Assembly: GCF_001673535.1 (NCBI RefSeq) | Contig: NZ_LZLY01000048.1 | Location: 34,390-98,389 of the forward strand | Direction: 5' to 3' | DNA: 64,000 nucleotides | DNA from: Mycobacterium sp. 1081908.1 | GTDB taxonomy: Bacteria; Actinomycetota; Actinomycetes; Mycobacteriales; Mycobacteriaceae | Shown: one piece after another, positions 51,859 through 63,344 of the stretch | Position numbering within the stretch: position 1 is the first letter of the stretch | Layout of the letters: every line of letters starts with the position of its first letter | Notes under the pieces: generated by a model | Seen by the model: only the letters and a program-made list of their open reading frames with translations | Told to the model about the DNA's origin: nothing | The model's database searches: none | Position numbers and translations under genes: made by a program

Positions 51859-54774
51859 GTGACCGAATCCCCGACCACCGCGCCTGCGGGCACCGCCGCC
51901 GCGCCGGACTCCGAGGCGCCGCCGTTTCGCTACACCGCGGCGCTCGCGGGCCGCGTCGAGAGCGCCTGGCAGGAGAACTGGGCGAAGCTCGGCACGTTCA
52001 ACGTAGCCAACCCCGTCGGCGACCTGGCTCCGACCGACGGACGCCCGCTGCCCGCCGACAAGTTGTTCGTGCAGGACATGTTCCCCTACCCGTCCGGCGA
52101 TGGACTGCACGTCGGGCACCCGCTGGGCTACATCGCCACCGACGTCTACGCCCGCTATTTCCGGATGACCGGCCATAACGTCCTACACGCGTTGGGCTTT
52201 GACGCGTTCGGGCTGCCCGCCGAGCAATACGCGGTGCAAACCGGAACGCACCCGCGCACCAGGACCGAGGCCAACATCGTCAACTTCCGGCGCCAGCTGG
52301 GCCGGTTGGGCCTGGGGCACGACAGCCGGCGCAGCTTCTCGACCACCGACACCGAGTTCTACAAGTGGACCCAGTGGATCTTCTTGCAGATCTACAACGC
52401 GTGGTTCGACACCGCCGCCAACAAGGCGCGGCCGATCACCGACCTTGTCGCCGAGTTCGATTCCGGTGCAAGACATCTCGACGATGGCCGGGACTGGGCG
52501 ACGCTGACGGCGGGGGAGCGGGCCGACGTGATCGACGGCCACCGGCTGGTCTACCGGGCCGACTCGATGGTGAACTGGTGCCCGGGACTGGGCACCGTGC
52601 TGGCCAACGAAGAGGTCACCGCCGACGGGCGCAGCGATCGCGGCAACTTCCCGGTATTCCGCAAACGGTTGCGGCAGTGGATGATGCGCATCACCGCCTA
52701 CGCCGACCGGCTGCTCGACGATCTCGATGTGCTGGATTGGCCGGACAAGGTAAAGACAATGCAGCGCAACTGGATTGGCCGCTCGACCGGCGCCCAGGCG
52801 CTGTTCTCCGCCACCATCGTCAGCGGCGAGCGGAGCGGCTCGGCGGTCGATATCGAGGTGTTCACCACCCGCCCCGACACCTTGTTCGGGGCGACGTACC
52901 TGGTGCTGGCGCCCGAGCACGAGCTGGTCGACGAACTGGTCGCCGCCGCATGGCCCGACGGCACCGATACCCGGTGGACCTACGGCGTCGGCGCACCGGC
53001 CGAAGCCGTCGCCGCCTACCGCCGCGCGATCGCGGCGAAGTCGGACCTCGAACGCCAGGAGAACAGGGAGAAGACCGGCGTCTTCCTGGGCAGCTACGCG
53101 ACAAATCCGGTCAACGGAAAACCCGTTCCGATCTTCATCGCCGACTATGTGCTGGCCGGCTATGGCACCGGCGCGATCATGGCGGTGCCCGGCCACGACC
53201 AGCGTGACTGGGACTTCGCCCACGAGTTGGGCCTGCCGATCGTGGAAGTCATTGCCGGCGGGGACATTTCGCAGGCCGCACACGCGGGCGACGGTGTGCT
53301 GGTCAACTCCGGATACCTGGACGGCATGGACGTGGCCGCGGCCAAGGAAGCGATCACCGCTCGCCTGGAGGCCGATGGACGCGGCCGGGCGCGCATCGAA
53401 TTCAAGCTGCGCGACTGGCTTTTCGCCCGGCAGCGTTACTGGGGTGAGCCGTTCCCCATCGTCTACGACAGCGGCGGACGGCCACACGCGCTCGACGAGG
53501 CCGCGCTGCCGGTCGAACTCCCCGACGTGCCGGATTACGCGCCGGTGTTGTTCGACCCCGACGACGCAAACAGCGAGCCATCGCCGCCGCTGGCCAAGGC
53601 CACCGACTGGGTGCACGTCGAACTCGACCTGGGCGATGGCCTCAAGACCTACACCCGCGACACCAACGTGATGCCGCAGTGGGCCGCCAGCTCCTGGTAC
53701 GAGCTGCGCTACACCGACCCGCACAACTCAGAGCGGTTCTGCGCCAAGGAGAACGAAGCATATTGGATGGGCCCGCGGCCGGCTGAGCACGGCCCGCAGG
53801 ATCCGGGCGGGGTCGACCTGTACGTCGGGGGGGCCGAACACGCGGTGCTGCACCTGCTGTACTCGAGGTTCTGGCACAAGGTGCTCTACGACCTGGGTCA
53901 GGTCAGCTCGCGCGAGCCGTTCCGCCGGCTGGTCAACCAGGGTTACATCCAGGCCTTCGCCTACACCGATTCCCGCGGGTCGTACGTGCCCGCGGAGGAG
54001 GTCATCGAGCGCGGCGGCCGCTTCTTCTATGCGGGTCCCGACGGCGAGGTCGAGGTCTTCCAGGAATTCGGGAAAATCGGGAAGAGCCTGAAGAATTCGA
54101 TATCGCCGGACGAGATCTGCGACGAATACGGCGCGGACACGCTTCGGGTGTACGAGATGTCGATGGGCCCGTTGGAGGCGTCCCGGCCCTGGGCCACCAA
54201 GGACGTGGTCGGTGCGCACCGCTTCCTGCAGCGGGTGTGGCGCTTGGTGATCGACGAGCAGACCGGCGAGACCCGGGTGGCCGACGGCACCGGTGAACGG
54301 CTGGACGCCGGTACCCTGCGGGCGCTGCACCGCACCATCGCCGGAGTATCCGAAGACTATGCGGCGCTGCGCAATAACACCGCGGCGGCCAAGCTGATCG
54401 AGTACACCAACCACCTCACCAAAGCGCACCGCGACGCGGTGCCGCGCGCGGCGGTCGAGCCGCTGGTGCTGATGCTGGCGCCGCTGGCCCCGCACATGGC
54501 CGAGGAGCTCTGGGCACGGCTGGGACACCCCGCCTCGCTGGCGCACGGCCCCTTCCCTCAGGCCGACCCGGCCTACCTCGTCGAGGACACCGTGGAGTAC
54601 CCCGTGCAGGTGAACGGCAAGGTGCGTGGACGGGTGGTGGTGGCCGCCGACGCCGACGACGACACGCTGAAGGCCGCGGCCATGGGCGACGAGAAGGTGC
54701 AGGCGTTCTTGGCCGGCGCCGCGCCGCGAAAGGTGATCGTGGTTCCGGGTCGGCTGGTCAACCTGGTCGTCTAG
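51859..54774 (+). CDS. leuS: Leucyl-tRNA synthetase
   Basis: LeuS charges tRNA-Leu. The 971-residue class Ia enzyme has the HIGH motif as [11 protein letters not shown] (about 82-92), the CP1 editing domain ([21 protein letters not shown], about 335-355) and the KMSKS motif as KIGKSLKNS (about 739-747), then the anticodon-binding domain and a C-terminal domain ([14 protein letters not shown]). Start GTG at 51859. The stop directly abuts the convergent SDR gene with no gap. A cognate tRNA-Leu lies at 36.6 kb. Confidence 0.97.
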   Translation: MTESPTTAPAGTAAAPDSEAPPFRYTAALAGRVESAWQENWAKLGTFNVANPVGDLAPTDGRPLPADKLFVQDMFPYPSGDGLHVGHPLGYIATDVYARYFRMTGHNVLHALGFDAFGLPAEQYAVQTGTHPRTRTEANIVNFRRQLGRLGLGHDSRRSFSTTDTEFYKWTQWIFLQIYNAWFDTAANKARPITDLVAEFDSGARHLDDGRDWATLTAGERADVIDGHRLVYRADSMVNWCPGLGTVLANEEVTADGRSDRGNFPVFRKRLRQWMMRITAYADRLLDDLDVLDWPDKVKTMQRNWIGRSTGAQALFSATIVSGERSGSAVDIEVFTTRPDTLFGATYLVLAPEHELVDELVAAAWPDGTDTRWTYGVGAPAEAVAAYRRAIAAKSDLERQENREKTGVFLGSYATNPVNGKPVPIFIADYVLAGYGTGAIMAVPGHDQRDWDFAHELGLPIVEVIAGGDISQAAHAGDGVLVNSGYLDGMDVAAAKEAITARLEADGRGRARIEFKLRDWLFARQRYWGEPFPIVYDSGGRPHALDEAALPVELPDVPDYAPVLFDPDDANSEPSPPLAKATDWVHVELDLGDGLKTYTRDTNVMPQWAASSWYELRYTDPHNSERFCAKENEAYWMGPRPAEHGPQDPGGVDLYVGGAEHAVLHLLYSRFWHKVLYDLGQVSSREPFRRLVNQGYIQAFAYTDSRGSYVPAEEVIERGGRFFYAGPDGEVEVFQEFGKIGKSLKNSISPDEICDEYGADTLRVYEMSMGPLEASRPWATKDVVGAHRFLQRVWRLVIDEQTGETRVADGTGERLDAGTLRALHRTIAGVSEDYAALRNNTAAAKLIEYTNHLTKAHRDAVPRAAVEPLVLMLAPLAPHMAEELWARLGHPASLAHGPFPQADPAYLVEDTVEYPVQVNGKVRGRVVVAADADDDTLKAAAMGDEKVQAFLAGAAPRKVIVVPGRLVNLVV

Positions 54775-55446
54775 TCAGTGCTTGCGCGGCCGCAGCATCA
54801 CTTCCTGGACGTGGCCGTCGGGCGGCGTGGCCACGACGCTGGCGACCGTCGCCGCGACCGTTTCGGGCCGCAGGAAGTTCGCCGGGTCGTACCGGTCGCC
54901 TTCGAACGCGACGAGTTCCCGCTGCATGGCGCTGTCCGTGCGGCCGGGATAGATCGTGGTCACGCGCAGGCCCGGCTCGTCGGCGCGCAGCGAATCGGCG
55001 AAGGCGCGCAACGCGAACTTGCTGGCCGAATACGAGGCCATGCCCGGTGAAACATTGCGTCCCGCACCGGAGTTGATGAACACCACCTGACCACGGGCTC
55101 GGCGCAGCGCCGGCAACAGGGCCAGCGTCAGGTCGACCACCCCGAAGACGTTCACGGCGAAGGTGGCGCGCCAGTCGTCGACGTTGGACTCGGCGACATG
55201 ACCCGGGATGGACACCCCCGCGTTGTGCACCAACACGTCGAGTTCGTCGACGATTTCGCAGCTGGCCTCGATCTCGTCGGGGTCGGTCAGGTCGAGCGGA
55301 AAGGTGGTGGCGCCGAGCCGCTCCGCGACGGCGTCGAGCCGATCGGAGGACCTGCCCGCCAGCAGCAGGGTGTGGGTGGCCGACAGCGCCGCGGCGATCG
55401 CGGAACCGATACCGCCGCTCGCGCCGGTGATGAGTGCGGTGGGCAT
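54775..55446 (-). CDS. Short-chain dehydrogenase/reductase
   Basis: The 223-residue protein has the NAD(P) motif TGASGGIGSA (8-17), NNAG-type VHNAGVS (73-79), and the catalytic Ser126, Tyr139 and Lys143 (YSASK). This is the classical SDR layout, slightly shorter than usual (about 250) because the C-terminal substrate-binding part is short. The substrate is unknown. ATG at 55446. Its end touches leuS; it corresponds to the position of Rv0042c's neighbour region but has no certain M. tuberculosis counterpart there. Confidence 0.9.
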   Translation of the reverse strand: MPTALITGASGGIGSAIAAALSATHTLLLAGRSSDRLDAVAERLGATTFPLDLTDPDEIEASCEIVDELDVLVHNAGVSIPGHVAESNVDDWRATFAVNVFGVVDLTLALLPALRRARGQVVFINSGAGRNVSPGMASYSASKFALRAFADSLRADEPGLRVTTIYPGRTDSAMQRELVAFEGDRYDPANFLRPETVAATVASVVATPPDGHVQEVMLRPRKH

Positions 55447-55504
55447 GACCCTAGTCTATGGAAGTGGGTCGAGGCTTACCAATCCCCTTGGGGATCAGCG
55501 ATTT

Positions 55505-56002
55505 TCAGGCCTGCTTGCGCGCCGGCGGCTCCCCGGCGGGGGGCGATTCGCCACAGCCCAGGCGTTCCAGCGGCGCCAGCGCCCTTGCCAGGGTGTTCAG
55601 GTCGGACTCGTTCAGCTGACTGAGCATCGCTGCCAGGGCGGCATGCCGGTTGGCCAGCGACTCGCCGTGAACGGCCCGGCCCCGCGGCGTGATGTCGACG
55701 AGCACCGCCCGCAGGTCGGAGGGGTCGCGCGAGCGCTTCACCAGCCCGATCTTCTCCAGGCGGCGGATCGCCACCGTCGTGGTCGGGGTGCGCACCCGTT
55801 CGTGCGCGGCCAGGTCGGTCATCCGGATGGGGCCCTGATCGAGCAGCGTGATCAAGATGGACAGCTGCGCCAGGGTCAGGTCGCCGGCCACGACCCCACT
55901 GGGGTCGCCGCGGCGCAGAATCGAAAACAGTTTGGACAGCGCGCGGTGCAAACCTTCCGCAAGCTCCGTCACCTCCGGTGCGGTGGATTCGCTGTCCGCC
56001 AT
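55505..56002 (-). CDS. MarR family transcriptional regulator (Rv0042c type)
   Basis: The 165-residue protein has the MarR winged helix: LTLAQLSILITLLDQGPIRMTDLAAHERVRTPTTTVAIRRLEKIGLVKRSRDPSDLRAVLVDITPRGR. The N-terminal and C-terminal helices for dimerisation are present; the extreme C-terminus is Pro-rich. I chose ATG at 56002; a TTG at 56038 would add 12 residues. The ligand is unknown; the nearby SDR and ABC importer are possible targets. Confidence 0.88.
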   Translation of the reverse strand: MADSESTAPEVTELAEGLHRALSKLFSILRRGDPSGVVAGDLTLAQLSILITLLDQGPIRMTDLAAHERVRTPTTTVAIRRLEKIGLVKRSRDPSDLRAVLVDITPRGRAVHGESLANRHAALAAMLSQLNESDLNTLARALAPLERLGCGESPPAGEPPARKQA

Positions 56003-56077
56003 AAGTCGGCAGTCTAACCCGATATGCGGGGCGTACAAGGGAGCTATTCCGGACTAACTCAGACTAGTTCGGGACCG

Positions 56078-56827
56078 TCAGAGCACCTGGGACAGGAATC
56101 GCTGCAGCCGTTCGGTCTCGGCGGCGTCGAATATCTGCTCAGGAGGACCGGATTCCACCACTTTGCCCTGATCCATGAAAACGACGGTGTCCGATGCGGA
56201 CCGGGCGAAGCCCATTTCGTGCGTGACGACGATCATTGTCATGCCGTCGGCGCCGAGGTCGGCGATCAGTTGCAGAATCCCCTTGACCATCTCGGGATCC
56301 AGCGCCGAGGTCGCCTCGTCGAAGAACATCACCTGCGGGTCCATCGCCAGCGCGCGGGCGATCGCGACCCGTTGTTGTTGGCCGCCGGACAACATCCCGG
56401 GGCGGGCACCGGCCTTGTGTTTCAGGCCAACTCGATCCAATTGGGTCAGCGCCAACTCGCGCGCCGCGTCGGCGGAGAGGCGGCGCAACTTGCGGGGCGC
56501 CAGCGCGACGTTTTTCAAAACGGACAGGTGCGGGAACAGATTGAAGTGCTGGAACACCATGCCGATGCGCTGGCGGAGCTCGTTCGGATCGTCGCGCAAC
56601 ACCGAGCGGCCGTCCAACAGGATGTCGCCACTGTCGGGCTCGTGCAGCCGGTTCAGGGTGCGCAGCAGCGTGGACTTGCCGGAACCGGACGGTCCGATGA
56701 CGGCGACCGTGGTGCCGGCGGGGGCCTCGAGATCGACACCGCGCAGGACCACGTTTCCGCCGAGCGTCTGATGAATGTCCTTGGCCGCCAGCGATACTGG
56801 GGCGCGCCCGCCCGCGTGAGCGGTCAC
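56078..56827 (-). CDS. Amino-acid ABC transporter ATP-binding protein (GlnQ-like)
   Basis: The 249-residue ATPase has Walker A GPSGSGKST (45-53), the signature LSGGQQQRVAIARAL, Walker B VMFFDEATSALDPEM and the switch His in VVTHEMGFARS. It is of the polar-amino-acid (GlnQ/HisP) class. Its ATG overlaps the stop of the fused binding-protein/permease gene (ATGA), so the two form an importer with a shared transcript. The actual substrate (glutamine, glutamate or other) is not readable. Confidence 0.94.
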   Translation of the reverse strand: MTAHAGGRAPVSLAAKDIHQTLGGNVVLRGVDLEAPAGTTVAVIGPSGSGKSTLLRTLNRLHEPDSGDILLDGRSVLRDDPNELRQRIGMVFQHFNLFPHLSVLKNVALAPRKLRRLSADAARELALTQLDRVGLKHKAGARPGMLSGGQQQRVAIARALAMDPQVMFFDEATSALDPEMVKGILQLIADLGADGMTMIVVTHEMGFARSASDTVVFMDQGKVVESGPPEQIFDAAETERLQRFLSQVL

Positions 56828-58632
56828 GTGATCTCCTGACCGAACGGGGTCGCCAGCACGGGGTCATGCCCTTCCGGCTTCTGCACGGCGCGGCCGCGGC
56901 GAAGCCGGCCGTCGATGTAGTTCACCAAATGGGTTAGCGGAATGGTCAGAATCAGGTAGAAGAGACCCGCGGCCACCAGCGGCGACAGGCTGCCGGTCTG
57001 CGCGTTGAGGTCCCGGCCCACCTGGAACAGCTCACGCTGTTGCGCGACCAGGCCGAGGAAGTACACCAGCGCGGATGCCTTCAGCAACCCGATGGCCTGG
57101 TTGACCAAAGCCGGCAGCACCCGCCGTATTCCCTGCGGCACAACCACCAGGCGCAGCGCGGCCGAATAGCTGAATCCCAGCGCGCGGGAGGCCTCGAGCT
57201 GGCCGGGGTCAACGCTTTGAATGCCCGAGCGCAGGATCTCGCCGATGTAGGCCGCCGCCATCAATCCCAGTGCGGCGATCCCCAATGGGTACGGATTCTT
57301 GTTCGTAAGCCCGCCCACCAACGGCCCGATACCCATGCCGATGATCAGGATGATCACCACTTCGGGAAGGCCGCGGAAAATGTCGGTGTACACCCGCGCC
57401 GGCCAGCGCAGCCAGCGTGAATGCGAAATTCCGGCCATTGCCAGCAGCATGCCGAGCACCAAGCCGATGACGAGGGCGCTGTTGGTCAGGATCATCGTGT
57501 TGGGCAGCCCGACGGTGAGCAGGATCGGGATCGCCTGCCGGTACAGATCCCAGTCGAAGAAGGACGCACGCAACTGGGCCAGCGTCGACATCGGGGCGGC
57601 CGGGCCCACCGGCTCGCGGTGGTGGCGCGCCGCGATCGCAGCGAAGTCCGGCAGGTGTGGGGCGGGGACCGCTTTGGACCCCGGTTTCCAGCCGGGCGGC
57701 ATCGTCCGCGGCACCCACTGGCAGTACAGGTTCGCCCACGTGCCGTCGGCGATGACGGCGTCCAGGCCCGAATTCAGCGCATCGATCAGCGGCTGATTGT
57801 CTTTGGCGACGGCAAAGGCCACGAAACTGCCTCGGCTGAAGGTGTTCGCGACAACCACCGCCGGGTCGCCCGGCCGAATTATGGTCGACGCCAGCGTCCC
57901 CGGCGCCACCCAGGCGTCGAGCTGGCGGGTCTTGAGATTGGCGTAGAGGGTGGCGAAGCCGGGAAACTTCACGGGCTGCAGATGCAAGTGCTCGACGACG
58001 TACGACTCTTCGACGGTGCCCTGGACCACGCCGATGCGCTGTCCGGCCGCGAGGTCGCCGAAGCCGTGGATCGGCGAGCCGGGCGGGACCACGAGCGAGT
58101 AAAAGCCGAAGTCGTAGCCGTTGGTAAACGAAACCGTGTGCCGGCGCGCGTCGGTGGCCTTCACCGATGCGGAGCCGACGTCGAAGCGCCGGGACGCCAC
58201 CTGCGCGAGTAGCGCGGAGAAGTCCGTGCTGACAAAGCGGACTTGCAGGCCCAACTTGGCGGCGATGGCGCGCAACAGCTGGTTGTCGAAGCCGCTGAAG
58301 TCGCCGGTGGGATTGATGCAGATGTTGGGCGGCGCGTCCGACAGCGTGCCGACCGTCAGCACGCCCGGTGTGCCCAGCCCCAACGCGCCGACGTCGACAG
58401 AGCCGAGCGGCTGGACGGTGGCCGTGGTCGCCCGGTCGTCGTCTTCCGTGGACGGGTGCTCGGTCAGATCTTTCGGCAGGACGCGGGCGCTGTCCAAGCC
58501 CGCCGGCGCGCATTGGTTCCAGTCGGCGGCGGCGGGGGCGGGCATTGCCAGCCCGCAGACCATCAGTACCGTCACGGCCACTGCGAAGAGCTTTCGGCGC
58601 TTGGGACGCCGGTCCAGGCGCGAACTCATCAC
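56824..58632 (-). CDS. Amino-acid ABC importer: fused substrate-binding protein and permease
   Basis: The 602-residue protein has a signal segment (LFAVAVTVLMVCGLAMPAPAAAD, about 15-37) and a periplasmic-type solute-binding domain (about 80-310) with ICINPTGDFSGFDNQLLRAIAAKLGL and FDVGSASVKATDARR. A HisM-type permease domain follows (about 365-585): LTVGLPNTMILTNSALVIG, the EAA-like SRALGFSYSAALRLVVVPQGIRRVLPALVNQ. Fusion of both functions in one chain resembles lactococcal GlnP. With the GlnQ-like ATPase it forms a two-gene importer absent from this position in M. tuberculosis. Confidence 0.92.
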   Translation of the reverse strand: MMSSRLDRRPKRRKLFAVAVTVLMVCGLAMPAPAAADWNQCAPAGLDSARVLPKDLTEHPSTEDDDRATTATVQPLGSVDVGALGLGTPGVLTVGTLSDAPPNICINPTGDFSGFDNQLLRAIAAKLGLQVRFVSTDFSALLAQVASRRFDVGSASVKATDARRHTVSFTNGYDFGFYSLVVPPGSPIHGFGDLAAGQRIGVVQGTVEESYVVEHLHLQPVKFPGFATLYANLKTRQLDAWVAPGTLASTIIRPGDPAVVVANTFSRGSFVAFAVAKDNQPLIDALNSGLDAVIADGTWANLYCQWVPRTMPPGWKPGSKAVPAPHLPDFAAIAARHHREPVGPAAPMSTLAQLRASFFDWDLYRQAIPILLTVGLPNTMILTNSALVIGLVLGMLLAMAGISHSRWLRWPARVYTDIFRGLPEVVIILIIGMGIGPLVGGLTNKNPYPLGIAALGLMAAAYIGEILRSGIQSVDPGQLEASRALGFSYSAALRLVVVPQGIRRVLPALVNQAIGLLKASALVYFLGLVAQQRELFQVGRDLNAQTGSLSPLVAAGLFYLILTIPLTHLVNYIDGRLRRGRAVQKPEGHDPVLATPFGQEIT

Positions 58633-58677
58633 CGCTACCGTATCGGCAGTCCGGCGACCCGGCGCGTCGAAGGAGCT

Positions 58678-59418
58678 CTACAGCGCGATCGACGGCTCGC
58701 CCTCGACGGCCTCGGCGCCGGCCAATACCCGAAGAGGGCCGGCAACGACTTGGCCGATGTCATCCGGCGCGGAGAACACCCTGCGCCGAAACAGTTCGGT
58801 GAGCATGGTCTGGGCCATCAGGTTGGACCGGCCGACGCACGCGGCCCGCGCGGCCTCCGGGTCACGCCGGTGAATTGCGGAGGTCTCGTCTTCGTAGAAC
58901 GGCAACATGTCGTCGCGGCTGCACTGGTAGGTCATCCAGAAGACGCGGGGGATGAGGTTTTGCGAAGCGCGGATCGTGGCGTGTAGCCGCGGCCCCGCGT
59001 ATTCCTCGTTGATCGTGCGCCGGTATTCCCCGGCGATGTCGGAAAAGGCGCGGGATTCCTTCGCGGAGCGCAGCGACCGCATCAGCGCGTCGAGTTGCCC
59101 CAGGATCCGCGGCGTGGGGTTGGTGGCAGCGCGCGCCGAGGCAATGCCGTTGAGCAGGCCGTCGAGTTCGTGGTGTTCGAGGACGGTGGCTTCGTCGAAC
59201 CGCTCGACGAATGCGCCCCGGTGATAGCGGGTGGACACGATCCCGTCGTGTTCCAGTTGCACGAGCGCCTCTTGAATCGGAACTCGGCTGACCCCTAGCC
59301 CGACCGCAATCTCGTTGCGATCGACGCGGTCGCCGCTGCGCAGTTTCCCCGTGAGAACCAGGTTGAGAATGTGCGAAACAACCTGGTCCTTTTCTTTGAC
59401 CCCGTATTTTTTTGGCAT
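58678..59418 (-). CDS. GntR/FadR-type transcriptional regulator (Rv0043c type)
   Basis: The 246-residue protein has the GntR winged helix ([46 protein letters not shown], about 23-68) and an FCD-type all-helical effector domain (about 85-235), which binds small carboxylates in this family. M. tuberculosis Rv0043c has nearly the same length. The start is ATG at 59418. The ABC importer follows 45 bases downstream, so it could be a target. Confidence 0.9.
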   Translation of the reverse strand: MPKKYGVKEKDQVVSHILNLVLTGKLRSGDRVDRNEIAVGLGVSRVPIQEALVQLEHDGIVSTRYHRGAFVERFDEATVLEHHELDGLLNGIASARAATNPTPRILGQLDALMRSLRSAKESRAFSDIAGEYRRTINEEYAGPRLHATIRASQNLIPRVFWMTYQCSRDDMLPFYEDETSAIHRRDPEAARAACVGRSNLMAQTMLTELFRRRVFSAPDDIGQVVAGPLRVLAGAEAVEGEPSIAL

Positions 59419-59550
59419 CCGTTTCTTGAGTGCCTTTCCAACCGGTTCGGTCCACCTAGCGCAGAGAGTTTCTCATGTCTTGGCGCGGCGTTCAGCTCTT
59501 TGGTGGATGAATCGGAAGCAAAACGGGAAGCGAATTCGGGCAGGCGGCCC

Positions 59551-60345
59551 TCAACGTCCGTCGCGCCACTTGCATAACGCCTCCGCGGCGCCCAGATCGT
59601 AGTCCGGACCGTCGCACCCGACGGTCAGCATCGTGACGCCGAGGTTCACCAGCGCTTCGGCGTTGGCGACGAGGCCACCGCCCGAAACGTCCCCGTTGAC
59701 CGCGGCCGAACGTTCGATCCCGGCCGGGTCCCGGCCGACGTCGGCGCAGTGCCGCTCCAGGACGGCGGACTTGGCCGGGAGCTCGTCGGCGGAGCTGAAG
59801 CTGTGCCAGACGTCCGCGTACTCGGCCACCAATCGCAGGGTCTTGCGTTCACCCCCGCCCCCGATGAGCACCGGGATGTCGCGGGTCGGCGGCGGGTTCA
59901 GCTTGGCCAGCCGCTCCTTGATCCGCGGCAGCGCGGCCGCGAGATCGTCGAGCCGGCTGCCGGCGGTGCCGAATTCGTAGCCGTACTCGTCGTAATCCTT
60001 TTGTTTCCAGCCGGAACCGATGCCCAGGACGAGTCGGCCCGCGGATATGTGGTCGACGGTGCGGGCCATGTCCGCCAGCAATTCGGGGTTGCGATAGGAG
60101 TTGCACGTCACCAGCGCACCGATTTGGATGCGTGACGTCTGCTCGGCCCAGGCGCCGAGCATCGTCCAGCATTCGAAATGCGGCCCGTCGGGATCGCCGT
60201 AGAGCGGGAAGAAGTGGTCCCAGTTGAAGGCGATGTCGACGCCGATGTCTTCGCAGCGGCGAACCGCGTCGCGGAGCTGGCCATAATGCGGGGCGTGCTG
60301 CGGCTGCAATTGCACGCCGATACGAACGGGACGGTCGGGAGTCAT
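59551..60345 (-). CDS. Luciferase-like (F420-type) oxidoreductase (Rv0044c type)
   Basis: The 264-residue protein has the luciferase-like TIM barrel: DIAFNWDHFFPLYGDPDGPHFECWTMLGAWAEQTSRIQIGALVTCNSYRNPELLADMARTVDHISAGRLVLGIGSGWKQKDYDEYG. In mycobacteria most such proteins use F420 rather than FMN; this is inference from the family. The substrate is unknown. I chose ATG at 60345; a GTG at 60354 adds three residues. The alpha/beta hydrolase upstream ends 16 bases before it, so both may be cotranscribed. Confidence 0.9.
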   Translation of the reverse strand: MTPDRPVRIGVQLQPQHAPHYGQLRDAVRRCEDIGVDIAFNWDHFFPLYGDPDGPHFECWTMLGAWAEQTSRIQIGALVTCNSYRNPELLADMARTVDHISAGRLVLGIGSGWKQKDYDEYGYEFGTAGSRLDDLAAALPRIKERLAKLNPPPTRDIPVLIGGGGERKTLRLVAEYADVWHSFSSADELPAKSAVLERHCADVGRDPAGIERSAAVNGDVSGGGLVANAEALVNLGVTMLTVGCDGPDYDLGAAEALCKWRDGR

Positions 60346-60361
60346 ACCACCCACCGTAGGC

Positions 60362-61300
60362 TCAACCCGCCTCGAGCACCCCGCGCAGGATCTCGATGAG
60401 CGCGCGGGGTTGGTCGCTCTGCACGGAATGGCCCGAATTGTCGACGACGTGCGCCGCGTGGAAATTGCTTGCGCGCCTACCCAATTCGGCGGCGTCCTCG
60501 TCGGTGACGAAACCCGACGAGCCGCCGCGGATGAGGGTGATGGGCGCCGACAGCGCGTCGACGTCGTCCCACAGGCCGGAGAAGTCGGGGAAGACGCGGA
60601 TGGCGTCGTAGCGCCAGGACCAGTTGCCGTTGTCGAGGCGGCGCGAATTGTGGAACACGCCGCGGCGCAGCGCCTTGACCTCCCGGTGCGGTGCCGCCGC
60701 GACGGTCAGGTCCAGCATGGCCTGGAAGCTGGGGAACTCCCGCTCACCGTGCATCAGCGCCACCGTGCCTTGCTGCTCCTTGGTCATCTCGGAGTGGCGT
60801 TGCAACGCCGACGGGGTGACGTCGATCAGGACGAGTTGTTTCACGAGTTCGGGCGCCACCGCGGCCAGCCGGATCGCGGTGAGCCCGCCCAGCGACATGC
60901 CGACGACGACGTCGGCGCCGGCCGCGTGCTCGCGCAGCGCCGGCAACAGGGCGTCGGCGTTCAGCTGCGGCGAGTAGTCGCCGTCCTCGCGCCATGCCGA
61001 ATGCCCGTGCCCGGGCAGATCCAGCGCGAGGGCCGGCTCGCCGAGACCGACGATCACGGTGTCCCAGGTGTGCGCGTTTTGCCCGCCGCCGTGCAAGAAG
61101 ACAATCCGCGGGGGACGGTCCAGTGCGGGCGCGCCCCAGCGCAGCGCGCTGATCTTGGACTCCGCGGCGCCCGACTCGACCCGCTCCACGTCGGGCAGCG
61201 GACCCGGAACGCCGGCCTGCTCGGCGTTTTCGGACAGCAGTGAGAACTCAGACAGCCCGTCGAGTTCGTCTTCGGAGATCTCGGTCACGGTGTCTGACAC
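60362..61300 (-). CDS. Alpha/beta-fold hydrolase (Rv0045c type)
   Basis: The 312-residue protein has the hydrolase core: VFLHGGGQNAHTWD (oxyanion loop), DLPGHGHSAW, the nucleophile Ser136 in VVGMSLGGLTAI and the catalytic His in VVDNSGHSVQSDQP. M. tuberculosis Rv0045c is a characterised esterase of this kind. The N-terminal 40 residues are acidic and variable. ATG at 61300. It is followed by the luciferase-like gene on the same strand. Confidence 0.92.
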   Translation of the reverse strand: MSDTVTEISEDELDGLSEFSLLSENAEQAGVPGPLPDVERVESGAAESKISALRWGAPALDRPPRIVFLHGGGQNAHTWDTVIVGLGEPALALDLPGHGHSAWREDGDYSPQLNADALLPALREHAAGADVVVGMSLGGLTAIRLAAVAPELVKQLVLIDVTPSALQRHSEMTKEQQGTVALMHGEREFPSFQAMLDLTVAAAPHREVKALRRGVFHNSRRLDNGNWSWRYDAIRVFPDFSGLWDDVDALSAPITLIRGGSSGFVTDEDAAELGRRASNFHAAHVVDNSGHSVQSDQPRALIEILRGVLEAG

Positions 61301-61423
61301 TACTGTGGCCGGCCGGGCGTGCGTCTAGGGCTTTGAATGTGCCGTCATGGTGCGGACTTGCCGGATTTTCCGCCCTCTGCTCACACCGAAAGCCGCCAGC
61401 GCACACCGCTGACGCCGCCGAAA

Positions 61424-61470
61424 ACCAGTGTGCGGTGAGGCCGCTCAACGCGACCCCACCGCACACCGGT
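61424..61470 (-). terminator. Large hairpin after ino1
   Basis: ACCAGTGTGCGGTG (61424-61437) and CACCGCACACCGGT (61457-61470) pair at 13 of 14 positions around a 19-base loop. It begins 11 bases after the ino1 stop in the direction of ino1 transcription. A second smaller palindrome CAGCG CACAC CGCTG lies at 61397-61411. Both could end or slow ino1 transcription; the remaining bases of this 180-base gap show no gene. Confidence 0.5.
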
Positions 61471-61480
61471 GCAAGGAGAG

Positions 61481-62587
<1,107 letters not shown>

Positions 62588-62653
62588 AGGGCGTTCTCCT
62601 AACTTCAATTACTTCTGTCTTGGTGTTCTGGTTGCCGGTTTCGTGCAGGGGTT

Positions 62654-63196
62654 TCACGTCTGTTCGGAGAGCCCGGGCATCGCCCGCTCCGCCGCGATGA
62701 GCTCGTTGAGCCACTTGACCTCGCGCTCGCTGGACTCGAGCCCGAGCTGGTGCAGCTGGCGGGTGTAGCGGTCGAACGAGCTGCTCGCCCGCGCCACCGC
62801 TTCGCGAAGACCTTCGCGGCGCTCCTCTACCTGGCGGCGCCGGCCTTCCAGGATGCGCATCCGTGCCTCCGCCGGTGTGCGGTTGAAGAACGCCAAGTGG
62901 ACCCCGAAGCCGTCGTCGGTGTAGTTGTGCGGGCCGGTGTCGGCCACCAGCTCACCGAAGCGCTGCCGACCCGCGTCGGTCAGTTGGTAGACCCGACGCG
63001 CCCGCCGAACCGGGGTGCCGGCCGGCGCGGCGTTCTCCGCGATCAGCCCTTCGACCTGCATGCGCCGCAGGGCCGGGTACAGCGATCCGTAGGAAAACGC
63101 CCGGAACGCGCCGAGCAGGCCGGTCAAGCGTTTACGCAGCTCATACCCGTGCATGGGCGATTCGATCAGGAGACCCAAGATGGCGAGCTCAAGCAT
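62654..63196 (-). CDS. PadR family transcriptional regulator (Rv0047c type)
   Basis: The 180-residue protein has the PadR winged helix: MLELAILGLLIESPMHGYELRKRLTGLLGAFRAFSYGSLYPALRRMQVEGLI, and a long C-terminal coiled-coil helix (residues about 110-165) for dimerisation. It is 66 bases upstream of ino1 on the same strand, so autoregulation and control of ino1 are plausible. The ligand is unknown. ATG at 63196. Confidence 0.93.
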   Translation of the reverse strand: MLELAILGLLIESPMHGYELRKRLTGLLGAFRAFSYGSLYPALRRMQVEGLIAENAAPAGTPVRRARRVYQLTDAGRQRFGELVADTGPHNYTDDGFGVHLAFFNRTPAEARMRILEGRRRQVEERREGLREAVARASSSFDRYTRQLHQLGLESSEREVKWLNELIAAERAMPGLSEQT

Positions 63197-63344
63197 CGAT
63201 ACACCCCCTTGAGATGGCTACGCATGGCTGGTTGCTTTGACAGACTTAACGGTCCGACGCCTCGCGTAATCGTATCGTCTCGATATATTCGCCACAACAC
63301 TACCTGTCGTTGGTGCGCTATTCGTCACAGCGCCGGGGAGACCG

